Shown: positions 34,802 to 48,150, counted from the stretch's first letter. The stretch: 64,000 nucleotides of DNA from Syncephalis fuscata (GCA_025786725.1 JAHLTZ010000006.1:558001-622000); one strand, 5' to 3'. The notes: generated from the sequence alone by a model not told the origin. Program-made: numbers and translations.

Positions 34802-36776
34802 ATGGACTTTAGACGTAGTGTCAATCGTGCTCTTAACACAGAGTCTACAAGTGGCACAGCCGATGCTGTAATTGCTACTTCGCAAGATGCTTTAACTCGC
34901 CAGGAAAGACTTGAGAAATGGAAGGAAGAGCGCGTAGGTGAACCAACTACATATCTACTATATTCTAATAGCATTTCTATCTAGACGCGTACTGTATTAA
35001 AGCCACGAAATGATCAAAATGCAATGCCAGCAAGTCAGAATACGAATAAACCAGTAAGCATGCCATAGTCTATAGTATTTTTATTGAAACACCATTGATT
35101 ATATTATTACAGTCGGTCAAGAAAACAACCTTAAGCGTAAGTAGCCAGCGGATATTGATTATAATAAACCAAACTGTTGTTATAGAGTCGTAAATCTCGC
35201 GCTACTATGGGCCCGGCCAGCTTTGCTGCCAATAAAGCTAATCGACGTCCACTACTATGCGTCGTAGTTCAGACTTTAGTAGTAATGACGAGTATTAAAG
35301 GCACGACAAGAAACGACCATCGAACAGGTAACAAAAAAGGTTAATTGCACATAGAATATGTATTTCTAACCAATATTTACAGGAAAATAGACCGTCAATG
35401 GCCACGACAAATCCACTGCCACCATCAGCCTTTACACCCAGTCGATTTGTACCATCTTCCGAGGATGCCCTACTTATTGCACGTACACCGTCATCACCTG
35501 ACGAGTATGCCGTTGATATTGTACATAAACTACGCAGTCAAGTAGCAAAGAAAGATGCTATTATTGCACGCTTAGAGGCCAAAGTAAACAATCAGTCAAC
35601 TACTACATTTGACCAGAATATAGCTACATCTCTTCAACAGGAATTAGATCAATTGCATAGTATGGCTAAAGAGAAAGAGGCAGAGCATGAACGACGTGTG
35701 GAAACATTAGAGAAAGATATACGAGATGAATATCAATCGCGCTTATATAGTATGGAGCAAGAATTAGAGTTGGCTCACAAAGAAATTGAACAATTACGCC
35801 AAGAACGACAACAAGCCTGGCCCATGCCTGAAACGGCCATAACTCCAACCAGGCCATATTTAAAGAGATCAAGCAGTACGGTGGATATGGTTCCACGTGC
35901 CGAGTTGACGGAGGCTGTCTTTGCCCGAGAACTGGCCGAAGCCAATTTGCGAGATAATCAGGCTGAGACTCAAGAATTGCAAAACTATATAACCGAGTGT
36001 GCCAGTATGATTGAGGAAATGGCGGCGCAACAACAAGCATTAGAGACAGCCATTGAGGAAAAGTCCGAGCAGATAGACGATTTAATGAATCGCTGTATGG
36101 TGGCGGAATTCCGAGTTAATGAGGTTGATAACTTGGTCAACGAACGTGACCAGCTGCAAGAACAGTTAACCACAATACAACATGAATTAATTGATTCCAA
36201 GGTAAGTAGTCTTTAAATAAAGGCTATAGTAAATAATGGTTTTATAGTGTGGTAGAGTCACAGGAAATAGCAGTACATCCAGTAATAACCTGTCACAAAG
36301 TAAAGCATCTATTCAAACACAGACCGATAGAAAATGGAATAAGGTTCAACAGGAAATGTTAGCGCTACTTGAAGAGAATCGACAACTACGTCTTAAAGTA
36401 AGTTAATAATAACAATGAAATAAATAATAATAATAGGAGTAATCATAGGTGGAAAAGGATGCGCACACTTATCAACAAGCTGTAACGACGCTTAATAAAC
36501 AAAGGGAAACATCAGATAAGTAAGTTACATAATTCATTAATATTTTATAAACTTAGACCACTTACAATATATATATATATGTATGTCTATTTATATTGTA
36601 TTAATAGAGAATGGCAATCCATTATGGATAACACGGTATCGATGCGAGAGGAAACAATGAATTGTTTAGCTGAAAAAGTAAGAAGATGTCAAGAACTGTC
36701 AGCATTGCTTAAGGAAGCAAATGCGACCATAGAAACATTGAATCAAGTAATATCAGTTACTCAAGAATCAGTGTGA
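34802..36776 (+). CDS. Long coiled-coil protein, function unknown
   Basis: Eight exons by frame and GT-AG: 34802-34933, 34985-35053, 35113-35136, 35186-35327, 35383-36201, 36248-36397, 36449-36519, 36608-36776. The N-terminal third is basic and Ser/Thr/Pro-rich (disordered), and the rest is heptad-like coiled coil rich in E, Q, L and K (for example QQELDQLHSMAKEKEAEHE and MIEEMAAQQQALETAIEEK). A short Pro/Ser-rich hinge (about ITPTRPYLKRSSSTVD) splits two coils. In the fourth exon the frame appears to shift twice (near 35253 and 35293), each consistent with one missing base, since the intermediate and final frames give plausible text (MRRSSDFSSNDE, then LKARQETTIEQ). A cytoskeletal or spindle-pole scaffold is possible but not shown. 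Confidence 0.65.
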
Positions 36777-36864
36777 ATTACCACACACAACAATTAGTAC
36801 ATTTTTCTTGAATTATAACATTAATATTACTTTCATAGTTACTATGTCTGTTCGTATAAAGCTA

Positions 36865-36903
<39 letters not shown>

Positions 36904-37072
36904 TATTATTTACATGGTTATGGTTATTATCTGATGATCTTTAATTGATTGGTGGATATTCAAGAGGATTGTTTTGATTTAGATCATTAAATAAATTGAT
37001 TAAACGAATAGATTAGATGATAACAACTATAAACCTTGTCTTTTACTATCTACTTATTCTTTATACAACACT
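36777..37072. other. Short intergenic gap with ATT microsatellite
   Basis: Contains a run of about a dozen att/tat units at 36868-36911. No gene is seen. Confidence 0.8.
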
Positions 37073-40000
37073 ATGGATTCTACTGACTACAGTAATGACA
37101 ACAACTGGTTCTTGGCGTTATTACACGAATGTCAACACTTACTGGACCATTACTACAATATTTCTATAAACCACGACTATGACCTATTTACATGGCCGTT
37201 ATTAATGATTATGGGACTTGGTTTTATTTCTAGTATCTTATGGCTAAGGGTGAGCCGTTCAAGGTGATTGCCGTAGTTGCTACTATAAAGCTACTATTAA
37301 CAAAGTGGTTAATATTATCTAGACCTGTGAGGTGGACTAAAGAACAAGTAGACGCATCCAGCAGTTTAATAGAATACGTTGATCGTTTGGCCGATTCTGG
37401 TCGTGCTAACCAGCCTATTCTATCACCCAATTTACTTAATGAAGTATGATGTAGCCTGGATGATTAGGTAAAAACTAATAACTGTAACTATAATAGAATA
37501 TTGAGGTTAAATTGAATGATCGTAATGAACAATTTATTGTTAAACGGGCACGGGAATACAGTTGGTTGAAACGGTAATTTAAATATTCGGTTAATATTGG
37601 CTATTAATTTAATATATTAATAATATTCATATGGTAGTGTTTATTATATATTGTATGATCGAGGATGGCGTGGTCTATTTCCCGGCTATCGACGTACTTT
37701 ATCTTTACCGTAAGTTTAATGGATTGTGTCATTAATATATACTTAATTGTTATAATAGCGATGAAGATGATTATCAAAATACGCTTAATAAGGCCACAGC
37801 ACCGTGGTCAGTCTATTTATATTTGAGCAAAGATGATGATATGCTAGAGGACGAGGTGAGCTAGTTATGGCAAATGGTACAACGTTACTAATGTTTAATT
37901 ACGGTTAGACTACTGTATCAAGAGCGTTTAATCGCTATTTACACCAACTGCCAATGAATTGTAAATCTCCCACTAGTTCGGTAATAATAGAATGTTGTTA
38001 CTTGTTTATTAATTTGTATTACTAATTTTGATATTTAGTTTAAATTAGCACTTTATTTTACACGCATGTGCGGCTATCTGATATCTCAAAAAGTACCATT
38101 ATTACCTTTTGGTATTAATTGGGAAGAGCCACAACTAGTCAAGGTAAGTAATAGCTGGAGTGCAGTGATATATTAATACTAATGTATACAAAACTATAGC
38201 TTTTATGTGATATGGGACAACTCTTGCCGGCCGATCAATATGTTGTACAAGTTGATATGGCTCGACCAGTTGCCATCAATACACTTACACTTCGAGTAAA
38301 AATTGATTGTAAGTAGATCAATGGTAAAGAAGGATATTAAAGCTAAAGCAATCTATAGTTCCTGTTCGCAAAGCCATTGAAAAGGCGCGACTTCAATATG
38401 ACCAGGCCAAAGTAAATACACTAAAACGATTGAAAAAGGCAAAGAAACGGGCCTTTGAAGTATGGGGCTCATTAGATGGTAGGATTAGAATAGTTGATAT
38501 AATGCTACTGTGTCACTAATGTACGTATATTAGATGGATTCGAATCTTTCAGTATTAATGATGAAGATCGGGACTGTAAGTTGATTCATGACTATAATCA
38601 CAAGTACTACACGATTAAATCAAATACTGAATAGTAAAGCAATTATTGGTTGAAGAAGAACAAGTGCAGCGTTATAGAAACAATCGGAATATTACAGTGG
38701 CGTGTATAGACTATTTAAAAACTATACCGCATATGACAATTCAAGTAAGTCTAAACTCTACTCCACTGACCAATGGCATCTAATATGACAACAACTATAG
38801 GAAGCATTGACTGATGCACGAATTGTTGTGATTAATGCATTTGCTAAACGAGTTCAAGTCAAGAAGGACAAAGACAATTGTACAACAGTTTTACGCCGTC
38901 TTTTATTAGCTATTAAACTTGGTTTGGTAAATAATATGATATCTATTATGATATAGATTTTAAATACTATGCATTTTAGACGACCAGTACTTTGGATTTG
39001 AATCCAGGATTTGAGTCATTTGCTACTAAGAATCATTTACACCGGTATTTATTTGTACAGCGACATGAATTATCCACGAATGAATCAGGTACTATTATTA
39101 TTCTACGCGATGGTGTACCTCGTTTATGGCCAGTAAGTGTTTAATACTTGTATTTAATCTGATAACTAATATTACATATTAATAATATCTGCTAATCAAT
39201 CTAGGAAATACGAGATGGCATTAGTGTAGATCCACAGACTGGTGTCATGCAGGGCCAGTACAATTACCAAGGACTGATTGATCGTGGTGTTTATGAATGG
39301 GAGGCATTGACACCATTCTATATCGAGCCTGTATGTCCACCACCATGGGGTGATCGCTATTTGTTCGAATTCTGTTCGTGGATTGTCGATCGGCCACGTA
39401 TGATGGGCGACCATACTTATATGCGATTAAAGACACCACAAGGTGAATGGTATTCAGTTGGACAGTATCGCCCACAAAAGGTAACTATCAATCTATTGGC
39501 ATCAATTGGATGTAAATGATTAATTAGCTAAATTTAGATGGGATTCCATGAGCAATTTGTATTTCCTATGAAGATTAAGACATCGAAATTTATGGCAAGT
39601 CGATACCGTTTTTTAGTTATTTATATAATAATAACAATATATATATATGTGTATGTATTTTATATATATACTATAAATAGAGTCCAGATGTAAGCGAGTA
39701 TTGGAATGGACCATTTACTGCTTTATCGGTAGAAATTACACAAGAACAATTTGAACAAATGAAAATGAAGATTGAGCACGATCAAATGAATGGTGATCAT
39801 ACTTATCAAGTAAGACGGTTGCTATTAAATATTCAATAATTAACATAGCCAATATAAATAACAATAACAATAATAATAGTTATTCCATGGTAATTGTACC
39901 AAATATGTCAAGTCAATTTCGACAATTGCCGGCCTTAATCTACCATCATCCATTCCTATTCTTGAAATACTTCTATCATCACAAAAGTTAAAGAGTACTG

Positions 40001-40720
40001 GCAGAAAGGTAAATATTAAAACTATAACATTGTGTTGAATCTAATCACACAAATAACCTAGGCATTAAACTGGAAATATTTGCCCAAATGGATTAAACCA
40101 TTTTTAAAGCGGTGCTGGGCTTTAACTTTTAATTTATTTGGACTGGTATTTGGCAGTGGCATGATAGATAACGAGGTAATTAAAGCTATAGCATTATATT
40201 ATGATATAGACTAATGGAAATAGCTTAAAAATGAACCAAAATTCAGAGGCATCCGACCATTTATTGGCGATGTTTATGATCTAACCAATCCAGATAAGGT
40301 AAATAGTTTACATACAATAGTATGAATTCGACATTAATTAATTATGGTAATCATTAGACAATTGCCGATCATCCATTTATTGTAGGCCATTATGTAATTA
40401 AAGTTGTTGAAAAGTGGCGAAGTGAACGCACACTTGAGTTGACTGCCGAGTTACAAGCCCTTCAAAAGACATTGACTAAATTAGAGAATAATAGCCGAGT
40501 AACACGGTCAAAAACATCAAGAAAGACGCAATTAACTGTGTTAAATGCGAGAATAGCCAAGATTGAACAACAATTGGATGGTATACCTTATGCTGTACCT
40601 GATCGATTCCTCCAATCGCCACAGCCACTACCATCAGAAGATAAAGAGCTGGGTGAATCAGATAATTCAAATGAATATTTGGATGATCCTCATGATCGGA
40701 TATGGCAAGAAGTACAATAA
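37073..40720 (+). CDS. Intron-rich membrane protein with possible permuted papain-like (NlpC/P60/LRAT-type) domain
   Basis: About 19 short exons joined by 45-70-nt introns. Residues about 40-60 (WPLLMIMGLGFISSILWL) form one membrane helix; a basic amphipathic region follows. A one-base loss near 37237 is needed to join LWL to MAKGEPFKVIAVV. The middle has a basic coiled coil (KARLQYDQAKVNTLKRLKKA). Near 39355-39480 the protein reads DRYLFEFCSW...GDHTYMRL...GEWYSVGQYRP, and near 39880-39910 LFHGNCTKYV. A His in G-x-H-x-x-x-x-L with a following Y-S-x-G, then N-C further on, is the order seen in circularly permuted papain-like hydrolases, so a thiol hydrolase or acyltransferase role is possible. 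The C-terminus (from 40400) is a coiled coil ending acidic. I do not recognise a named family. Its stop lies 29 nt from the inverted duplication. Confidence 0.6.
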
Positions 40721-40749
40721 TAATACTAATAACAATATGACGGTATTCG

Positions 40750-42836
40750 TTATTTATCACAGTAGTTATTATTATAAATAACAATAATTTGTTAAAATCT
40801 TAATAAAAATATATTTTTATTTTTATAATAAAGTATTCACAAATGTTTTATTGATCGCCGTAAATATTCATATCATCATATTGTGTAATAGGCCATTCTT
40901 GCCACGGAGTACACACGGCCTCTAGACCACGTCCACTAAGTAAACCACGTGCGGCCCGTTCATACTCCCAGCGAATACCGGCTATGGTCCAGCGTCTTGC
41001 CGATACAGCTGTGTTGCGTTCAAGCACAAATGGATCCTCTACACAAAGCGCATGCGACTTATCGCCATCACCAGGCCCATAATCGCGCCATCCTTTTGCT
41101 TCACGATCAATCGTTGTACCTTGTCGTACAGAAACACATTCCGTTTCATAGTTAAATTCGAATGCATAGTAGCGGAAAAACTCCACAAGTAGTTTTGCAG
41201 CACTCATAGGATTGGGTGATTTTTCGGCAAGTGTTTTTTCATAAAAATACGTATTATAACCATCGACCATAACCACATCGGGCATTAATTTCCCGCAAGC
41301 CAAGCAAACACGATTGCTTATATTTTGAGGGTTTGGATTTGTCATTCTAGGAGCCATTATTTTGGTAAGGAATTTGCCACAGCAAATACGCTGAAGTGGT
41401 GGAACAACACGCATACGCTGTAGATAAGCTATCATCATAAGCACATGTGTATATGAGTTAATTATGTTGCCATTCAGGGCTGCTTCACTAATCACTCGTC
41501 GGCTTGCCCAGTATTTAATAGCCATAATAAGGGGGCGTACCCGTGGATCGGCCTTTGTATAAGCATGAAACAGTGCTGTATTACGTATAGCCACCTGGTT
41601 AGCTAAGGCAATATCAATTGGCTGATTGCTAAGACAGCTAATGCGTTAATACTATTAAAACTATCTATCTGTCTAATAACTTACTCGGGTGGATGTTCAA
41701 ATTTAATAACAGGAATACGGGCTTGTGAAATACTAGTAACGTTTAGCATATTGTCTAAATGCGAATCAGTAAATGTATCGTAATTGTTTAATTACTTACT
41801 TTTACGTAAAACTGCCACAATTTCATTCATGATATCAACGATCGGCCCCTTTTCTCTATTCTTTGTTGCGTTCTTATCTTTTGTCTCTAGTACTGCTTTA
41901 ATTTCATCAGAAGTGATACTAAGATCTATGTCACTTGTTGCACTACACAGTCCGTTGATTGAAGAACTGCTCGATGATTATCGTATAGATAAATTAGAAA
42001 ATGCATTAAATGTTTAAATATACATGTCAATTACCCAAACAAATTTACTTCTAAATTTTCCAATGTTGTCGTTTTTAATATGGCTTGTAGGTTTTTGACA
42101 CAATTTGATTGCTTCTGGTACGTTTCTTGACAAAGTTAGCTTCTAATGGGCTTTTAAGTAATTAGTAGTACTACTGATCATATTATCATTACCCTGTTGA
42201 GCTTATTTATATCACGATGGATGCTTTTTCTACTCGAATGGTATCTTCATCTTGCGTGCTTGCTTTGCTGTTACTGCTGCATCAGGTGTATATAGTATTG
42301 CATCGGGATCTTCCGGCAATTCTTCTATAAACAAATCAATAATTATTAAACCATCAATTACTGAATCTTAAAACTATGTACCTTTTGCGTTAGGATCCAA
42401 CTTTCCTATTTTAATTGTTCAAGATAATCGGCATCTGGATGACAATAAAGTGGCTTAAGCATTGTCAATGGTGGTGGCAATGGCTTTGGATTGACGTCAT
42501 CATCCGCTGTTTTATTTTGCTTAGTATCCACTGGTACTGAGTAAATCTCAAAGAATGGTTTCCATTGCTCTTTGCGCAACCAACGGCTTAGTCCAGTACT
42601 TGGTACAAGTGAACGCGTTTCGGGTTCATGACGAATTCGACGACTAAGCACTGATAGCTCTCGGTTAGAGGCATCACTCTCAATCAGCTTAATGACGAGC
42701 AACAAAAGCTTAGCGTCCTTTTCCCATCTTATTCGAAGTGTTGCTCGTCTTTCTACGGCGTTCTTCACGTCAAGTGGTTTAGGAAACCGAGGTGGCATAT
42801 CGGAGTTAATGAAAAGAAAGCAGTATGTGGGTCGTT
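40750..42836 (-). repeat. Right copy of inverted duplication (nucleotidyltransferase gene)
   Basis: Inverted copy of 29862-31992, inserted convergently right after the 37073-40720 gene. It lacks the 40 nt found at 31938-31977, so the 15-nt ttatttatcacagta (40750-40764) directly abuts the main homology at 40765. The 5' boundary is at 42836, 38 nt upstream of the ATG. Confidence 0.92.
40848..42798 (-). pseudogene. Second Cid1-type nucleotidyltransferase copy, broken
   Basis: Nearly identical to 29899-31854 in exons and introns, starting at 42798. In exon 1 one A is missing from a run of five (caattaaaatagg), turning the frame into a stop after LEQLK. In exon 2 gagctaaaaaaagcgatcc reads gagtagaaaaagcatcc, which brings a TAG and two lost bases. 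The last exon (41594-40848) is intact except for one Val-to-Ala change (LIMVIKY to LIMAIKY), and exon 1 has one Pro-to-Thr change (PLPMLK to PLTMLK). The catalytic exon is preserved. Either a recent pseudogene or an assembly duplicate with errors. Confidence 0.8.
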
Positions 42837-43001
42837 GGTTTTAGTTAGTCTAGTTCTTTGCAACTTCGCTGTCTTTCTCCAGTTTTCGCTTTACTTCCAA
42901 TTTACACACACACAAATACGCACAAAGCATCTCTTCTTTATTCTTCCATAATATGTAACACAACTACTACACCATATACTTAAATTGCTCTAGTCTCTAA
43001 T
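42837..43001. promoter_or_regulatory. Divergent promoter region of GT49 gene
   Basis: About 165 nt of unique sequence between the second nucleotidyltransferase copy and the glycosyltransferase start; pyrimidine-rich with a short cacacacaca run near 42906. No core element stands out. Confidence 0.4.
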
Positions 43002-44916
43002 ATGACTACATCTTACCAAGCAAAAAGTGCTATTACTACCATTACTAGCTTATTTTCACTAATTAATAGATTACGATACACTTTAAGTCGATATCCTCTC
43101 GCACTTTTTGGTCTATTGATAATTCTAGTTTTCTTTGGATATCGAATTCGACCATCAATCGATCTACCATCTAACGAAAGTTTCTATCCATCTCCATTTA
43201 ATCTGCCTGATTATGCAGCGGTATCGTTGCGCTATGTAAAAGTATGCGATAAATTTGATTATTGCCATTCATTAGCAGCCGGTATTCATTCAATCAAAGA
43301 AATTAAACGAAAATATAATAGTACAGAAAGTCTGTATGGTATTCATTGGATACACGTACCAATGGGTGCACATCTTCATTTATTGGACGAACAACATGAA
43401 CTGGTACGCATACTAGCGTCGGGTAACCATGAATGTTTACAAAGTAATGGCCGGTCTGTTTGTGAAGAACCGGCAACGTATTTTGCTGTTCATGGTAAGT
43501 GGCAATTATTGCATAAATGGAATTAAATTAATAATTTTAATAGAAAATTTATTATATTTATTGGATGATTTAAAGAAGTGTATTCACGGTAAGTAATAAT
43601 CAATAGTTGTTATTAATAAGTTAGTTAATTTAATTGATTGATTGATTGATTAGATGAACAACCGTGTAGTTATCCGGTTATTGAAATACAGCCATCCATT
43701 AACACACATAAAAAACTGCTTGAAAAGTATATTCAAGAAATGCCGCATCCGTTAATTAAATATGATCCACTTGCCAATGAGGTACAATCAGGACATGGTA
43801 ATGGTCATTATTTGATTGAAAATCAAAAAATACTACAACAACAAAGAGAAACAGAAGAAGCGGATGCCACACTGGATGTTACATTAGTATCACAATTTTC
43901 AGTTAATCGGTTAGATAGATTTGAAGATGCTATTAGAGCATGGTCTGGTCCTATTGCCGCCACAATGTATGTAATAACAATATATCTGTATTAATACGGT
44001 TATTAACAATTATAATGGTAGCTATTTAATGGAATCAAAAGACTTGGACATCTTAATAGACTATTTCCAAATTTATGCTCATCAAGAACTTTATTATCAA
44101 GTTGAATTGGCCATTGTTCTACCAGATACTGGAGAACGTGATCGGTACCGCTATCCGATTAATCAACTAAGAAATATAGCCACTCGTTTAGTGAGAACCA
44201 GTCATCATTTAATGATTGATGCCGATTTTGTTCCTAATCATGCCTTATATCATGATGTTATTCGGAAACAACTTTATTCAGTCTGGCAGCAAGGTATGGC
44301 TCAAGATAATGCAACCTATTCCGTGTCGAATTTATTACAGGCTAGTGAGTGGTCGCATATAGCATTGGTAGTACCGTGTGTGGCTATCGTTGAATCCTAT
44401 ACGGGTCGTTACCCGGAGACACTTGAACAGCTACAAGAGCTATTTCATGCAGAACAAGCGTATATTACCGATGTTAACGCCGGTCATGGACCAACACTAA
44501 CTGAGGTGTTTTTACGTAAAGCATGGATAGCTTCATCAACAGCACCGTGGTACGAAGTGTGCTACGAATCACAATGGGAGCCTTATTACATTCTACCCCG
44601 TACAGCACCCGCTTGGGATGAGCGGTTTCGTAATCAAGGTGGTGACAAGCAACAGCATGCTTTACTGTTAAATGCTCTTAATTATAGATTTCTTGTATTA
44701 CGCGATGTTTATCTTTATCATCGAGATCACGCTCGTCTTACTTGGCCTGGTGGCGGTTTGGCCCGCGAGGATACACAGCCGGTATTTAACTACTTTGATG
44801 GTTGGTCATCAGAAATGATTAGTCAATTTGGCTGGTCAGTTAAATGGCCACGTGGATGTGCACAAGCCATGGTAATGGAACAGTTTAGACCATTAGAAGG
44901 CATTGGACTCGGTTAA
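43002..44916 (+). CDS. LARGE/B4GAT1-type glycosyltransferase (GT49)
   Basis: Golgi type II membrane glycosyltransferase. Exons: 43002-43494, 43544-43588, 43654-43966, 44022-44916, all in frame. A single membrane anchor lies at about residues 31-49 (YPLALFGLLIILVFFGYRI). The GT49 domain follows: VTLVSQFSVNRLDRFEDAIRAW at its start, YRYPINQLRNIATRLV, the metal-binding DAD in MIDADFVPN, and the C-terminal WEPYYILPRTAP...DERFRNQGGDKQQHALLLNALNYRF with a conserved YLYH-like end. Animal relatives add glucuronic acid or xylose on matriglycan; the fungal acceptor is unknown but likely a cell-surface glycan. The gene looks intact. Confidence 0.87.
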
Positions 44917-44982
44917 AGCCGTATTTATTATTATTATTATGTGCATTATAGCATTGACAAGTCTTGATAAGATGAATCATGC
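44917..44982. other. Convergent 66-nt gap
   Basis: Tail-to-tail gap between the GT49 and acyl-CoA oxidase genes with a short att run; the two transcripts probably overlap in their 3' UTRs. Confidence 0.6.
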
Positions 44983-47826
44983 TTATAGCTTGGCAGTCTG
45001 TTTTTCATCATTAGTCTGTGGTCGTTTCAATAATGGGCGAATCGACTCCTAGCAAACAATATGACATTATAGTTTTGTGCAATCAGTATAGCGATTAAAT
45101 AAATAGCTTTTATAATTACCGCGTAGCCAAATGGAATAGGTTCTTTTAGTGATCGAGGCGTGCCATCACGCATAGCATTCACTGGTGGTGCGCTAATGGC
45201 CTTGTCCCATAGTGCACGATAAACTTTACCATCTCGACGTCCCAATGCACTATCAAGTACATAATCGGGAAAGTCGAAGGCATCAACTAACCGAACTGAT
45301 TCTGGCAACAATCCAGCTAGAGTATCGGTTAGTTGTTCTCTTAATAAACAAACTTGACTTGGCGTCATGGATCCATCTTCTAAAAAATCGCCCAAATGTG
45401 CCTCTACTGTATTCAAAAAAAACTACAATATCAATGGTATTAATAACTGTGTTTGATACTGCAATTAATAAATTAATTACCAGGTCTGAAAGTTGCTTCA
45501 TTAGAGGAGCTAATGAAGATTGGGCTTTAGTTAAAGTGACTACTTGCTCGTAAAGCATACGGGCAAGATAGCACTGTCCATGGGCAACCGATAAACGCCA
45601 GCACGTAACATTCAATGATGACCAGTCTACCTGGCCTTGTTGTTGCTGCTTTAACAAAGATTGAGCCAATTCAACTGTAAGACGAATAGCTCGTCGAGCC
45701 ATCATTTGATATTGGTTATTGGCGTCTAGCCATTGCTTCTTTTCAGTTACATCACACTGTGAAGTAAGCAACGTATCCATGTGTTTAAAATAATTTGCCG
45801 AGTTAGGCAGCGAATGCGATGGCTGGGTTTGCTGCTGTTGCAATACTTTTAGTAAAAATCGAGCTAGATTATAGTATAATCAAGCTATCATTTAGCTTGT
45901 ATTATTATCATTATTATTTAATTACCAGTTTGTTGTGTAATTAGAAAATTGTCACCTTCAACCGTGTTGGTAGATATAAAGTGGCCATACATTATACCAA
46001 AGCCTGAGAATGCCGAATAGCCATGTCCTAGATTAATATAATCAATAGTGTAAATTAATTAATTAATGTAAATACTTGTAAAGATTCTTACCACCAAGAG
46101 AACGACGAGCAGTTTCTATTCCATCTGCGGCCATTTTAGTACACAAGCTTTTTAAACAGCAGCTTAGAGCATGAGCTTCTGGTAATAGATGTACGTCATT
46201 ATTTACAAGATCCTTGTTGAGCTGTACAAATAGCTCGTTCAACTGATTTGTACCGGCAATGATGGCGTGTGATTGAGCAATTAAAGGAATTAAACGACTG
46301 TTAACCATTGGATAGTGCAATACAGGCACTTCTTCATTATCTTTATTAACAAACTGTCTTCTTACTGTACTGTAACGAATGGCAATGGTCGATGCTCTGC
46401 AAAATGTTAATATTGATAGTATTAATTCGTCTCTTACTTACCGAGCCAATGCCCAGCCTGACTCCTGAGCCAATGAAATGCGTAGTAGCATCATACCGGC
46501 ATATCCCACCTAATTTAATTTTTAGTTCATTATTCAGCTATACTATTTGAGTAGTGGCTAATTACCTTGGCATGTGGTGGTTTTACATAGACGCCATCTC
46601 TTCTCACTTGAGCAAATCGAGCCAACATATAAGCGCGAGGAATACGGTGTTGATTAAAGTGTATAAATCCATTATTAACAAAATTTGTTCCGCCAAATGC
46701 TTTAGGTCCGATATTACCCAGCTATAATCAAATACTAGTCAATAACTTTAACTTGCGGTAATTATGGCCTATTACTTACAGTAATGCTAGATGCTAGTGG
46801 TTTATGGTCGTCTATTATAATATAGTTTGTTAATGTTATATCGCCATTTAGCTACGGCATCATTTACCTAGTGATCTAATCGGCACCATAAACATATGTG
46901 GTCCATAGTCTTTTCCTTTAATAATAAGACGTGCTTGTAGTATAGTATGTGTGGCAATAGCTCCTAATCCACCAATCCACCATTTAGATCCCTAATCATT
47001 TATTATAACCATTGTGTATTTTACTATTTTATCAAAAATACCGTAAATCCATTAGAGTTAATTTCAAATTCATCTGTTTCCTCTACAAATGTAGCTGTGG
47101 TCTCTAGTCTACTTAAATCACTTCCGTGTCCTAATTCAGTCTGTGCATAGCTGCCAATAATACGCCAGTTTTCAGCATCTTTCAGCCAAAGCTTCTGTTG
47201 TTCTGGTGTGCATTGAAGGCGTAAAAGTGGAATAATCACTGTGTTATCAATTGTTAGTTAATTAACCAAATCAATCATTAAAATAATAAAATACATACAT
47301 GTTTGATGTAATGTAATCTAATATGAATAAGTTAGTAGCATAACTAATACATTTAAACAACTTACAGGTAAAAATTCATCTAATAGAACAAACGCTAATT
47401 CCAATTCTTTATCAGTCCATTGATATTGATCCCGTATTTCAATGATACGACGTGACCAAGCCAGCCCGGTTGCCACTTGCTAGATACAGTAGATACACAT
47501 GCTTAGTAAATATACTTGTGGTTTGAATGGTATTTTACATACCTCTTCCAAAGAGCGATAATAGCTACGCATAATATAGTTGTTAATAAAGACTATTTTG
47601 ACATCTATCTTTAATCATACCGCGGTGCTTTGCTGAACAGAGGCTCTGCTTCAAGCACTGATAGAATACGGTCGCGTAATAGACGTTCCTCATGGCTGCC
47701 ATACAAGTAATTAGCTAGTTGGTTAACGTCACAAGTGCCTTGGGCGCGTGCATTTGCAATGTCCAACGCATTTTGGTTTGCAACAGCTGATGGAAAGCGG
47801 TCTGGAAGTGATTTCAAGTCAGTCAT
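44983..47826 (-). CDS. Peroxisomal acyl-CoA oxidase
   Basis: First enzyme of peroxisomal beta-oxidation: oxidises acyl-CoA to trans-2-enoyl-CoA with FAD and O2, making H2O2. Many short exons. Recognisable in order: N-terminal helical segment ([11 protein letters not shown] start at 47826), [10 protein letters not shown], the FAD/substrate signature [68 protein letters not shown], and NTVEGDN, which carries the catalytic Glu. The C-terminal ACOX domain has [23 protein letters not shown]. The protein ends TAKL: AKL is an accepted variant of the peroxisomal targeting signal PTS1. I prefer the Met at 47826 over an upstream in-frame start (47883), because the latter adds a hydrophobic leader unsuited to a PTS1 enzyme. 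Confidence 0.9.
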
Positions 47827-48150
47827 GGTAATATTAAGCAAATTGACAATGGAAAGATACACTGTTAATGACAATGACAACAATGACGGTCAATAAATAG
47901 ACTTGTGAATAGAATTGGTGCCAGGATAATATGGGGTAGTTTCGGCCAATATTTACCGAAGTACCACCATAGAAGGTAAAGTTTAATGCCGTGCGCGTTT
48001 TTATCGAATGTTGTATTGTTCCTAGAAATCATTGCAAATTTTAATAAAATGTGTAAATTTCATATCATTGGCTCAATTATTTGAATGCGATAATAAGATG
48101 GTATATCTTTTTACTTTGTTTAACATAATCAATCACACAGCATCATTATT
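47827..48150. promoter_or_regulatory. Upstream region of acyl-CoA oxidase
   Basis: About 320 nt of AT-rich sequence before the first repeat block. No defined regulatory motif is recognised. Confidence 0.4.

Noticed and set aside
29862-42836. Transposon or retrocopy origin of the duplicated nucleotidyltransferase gene
   Set aside because: Introns are retained, no transposase or reverse transcriptase is present, and there is no target-site duplication or terminal repeat.
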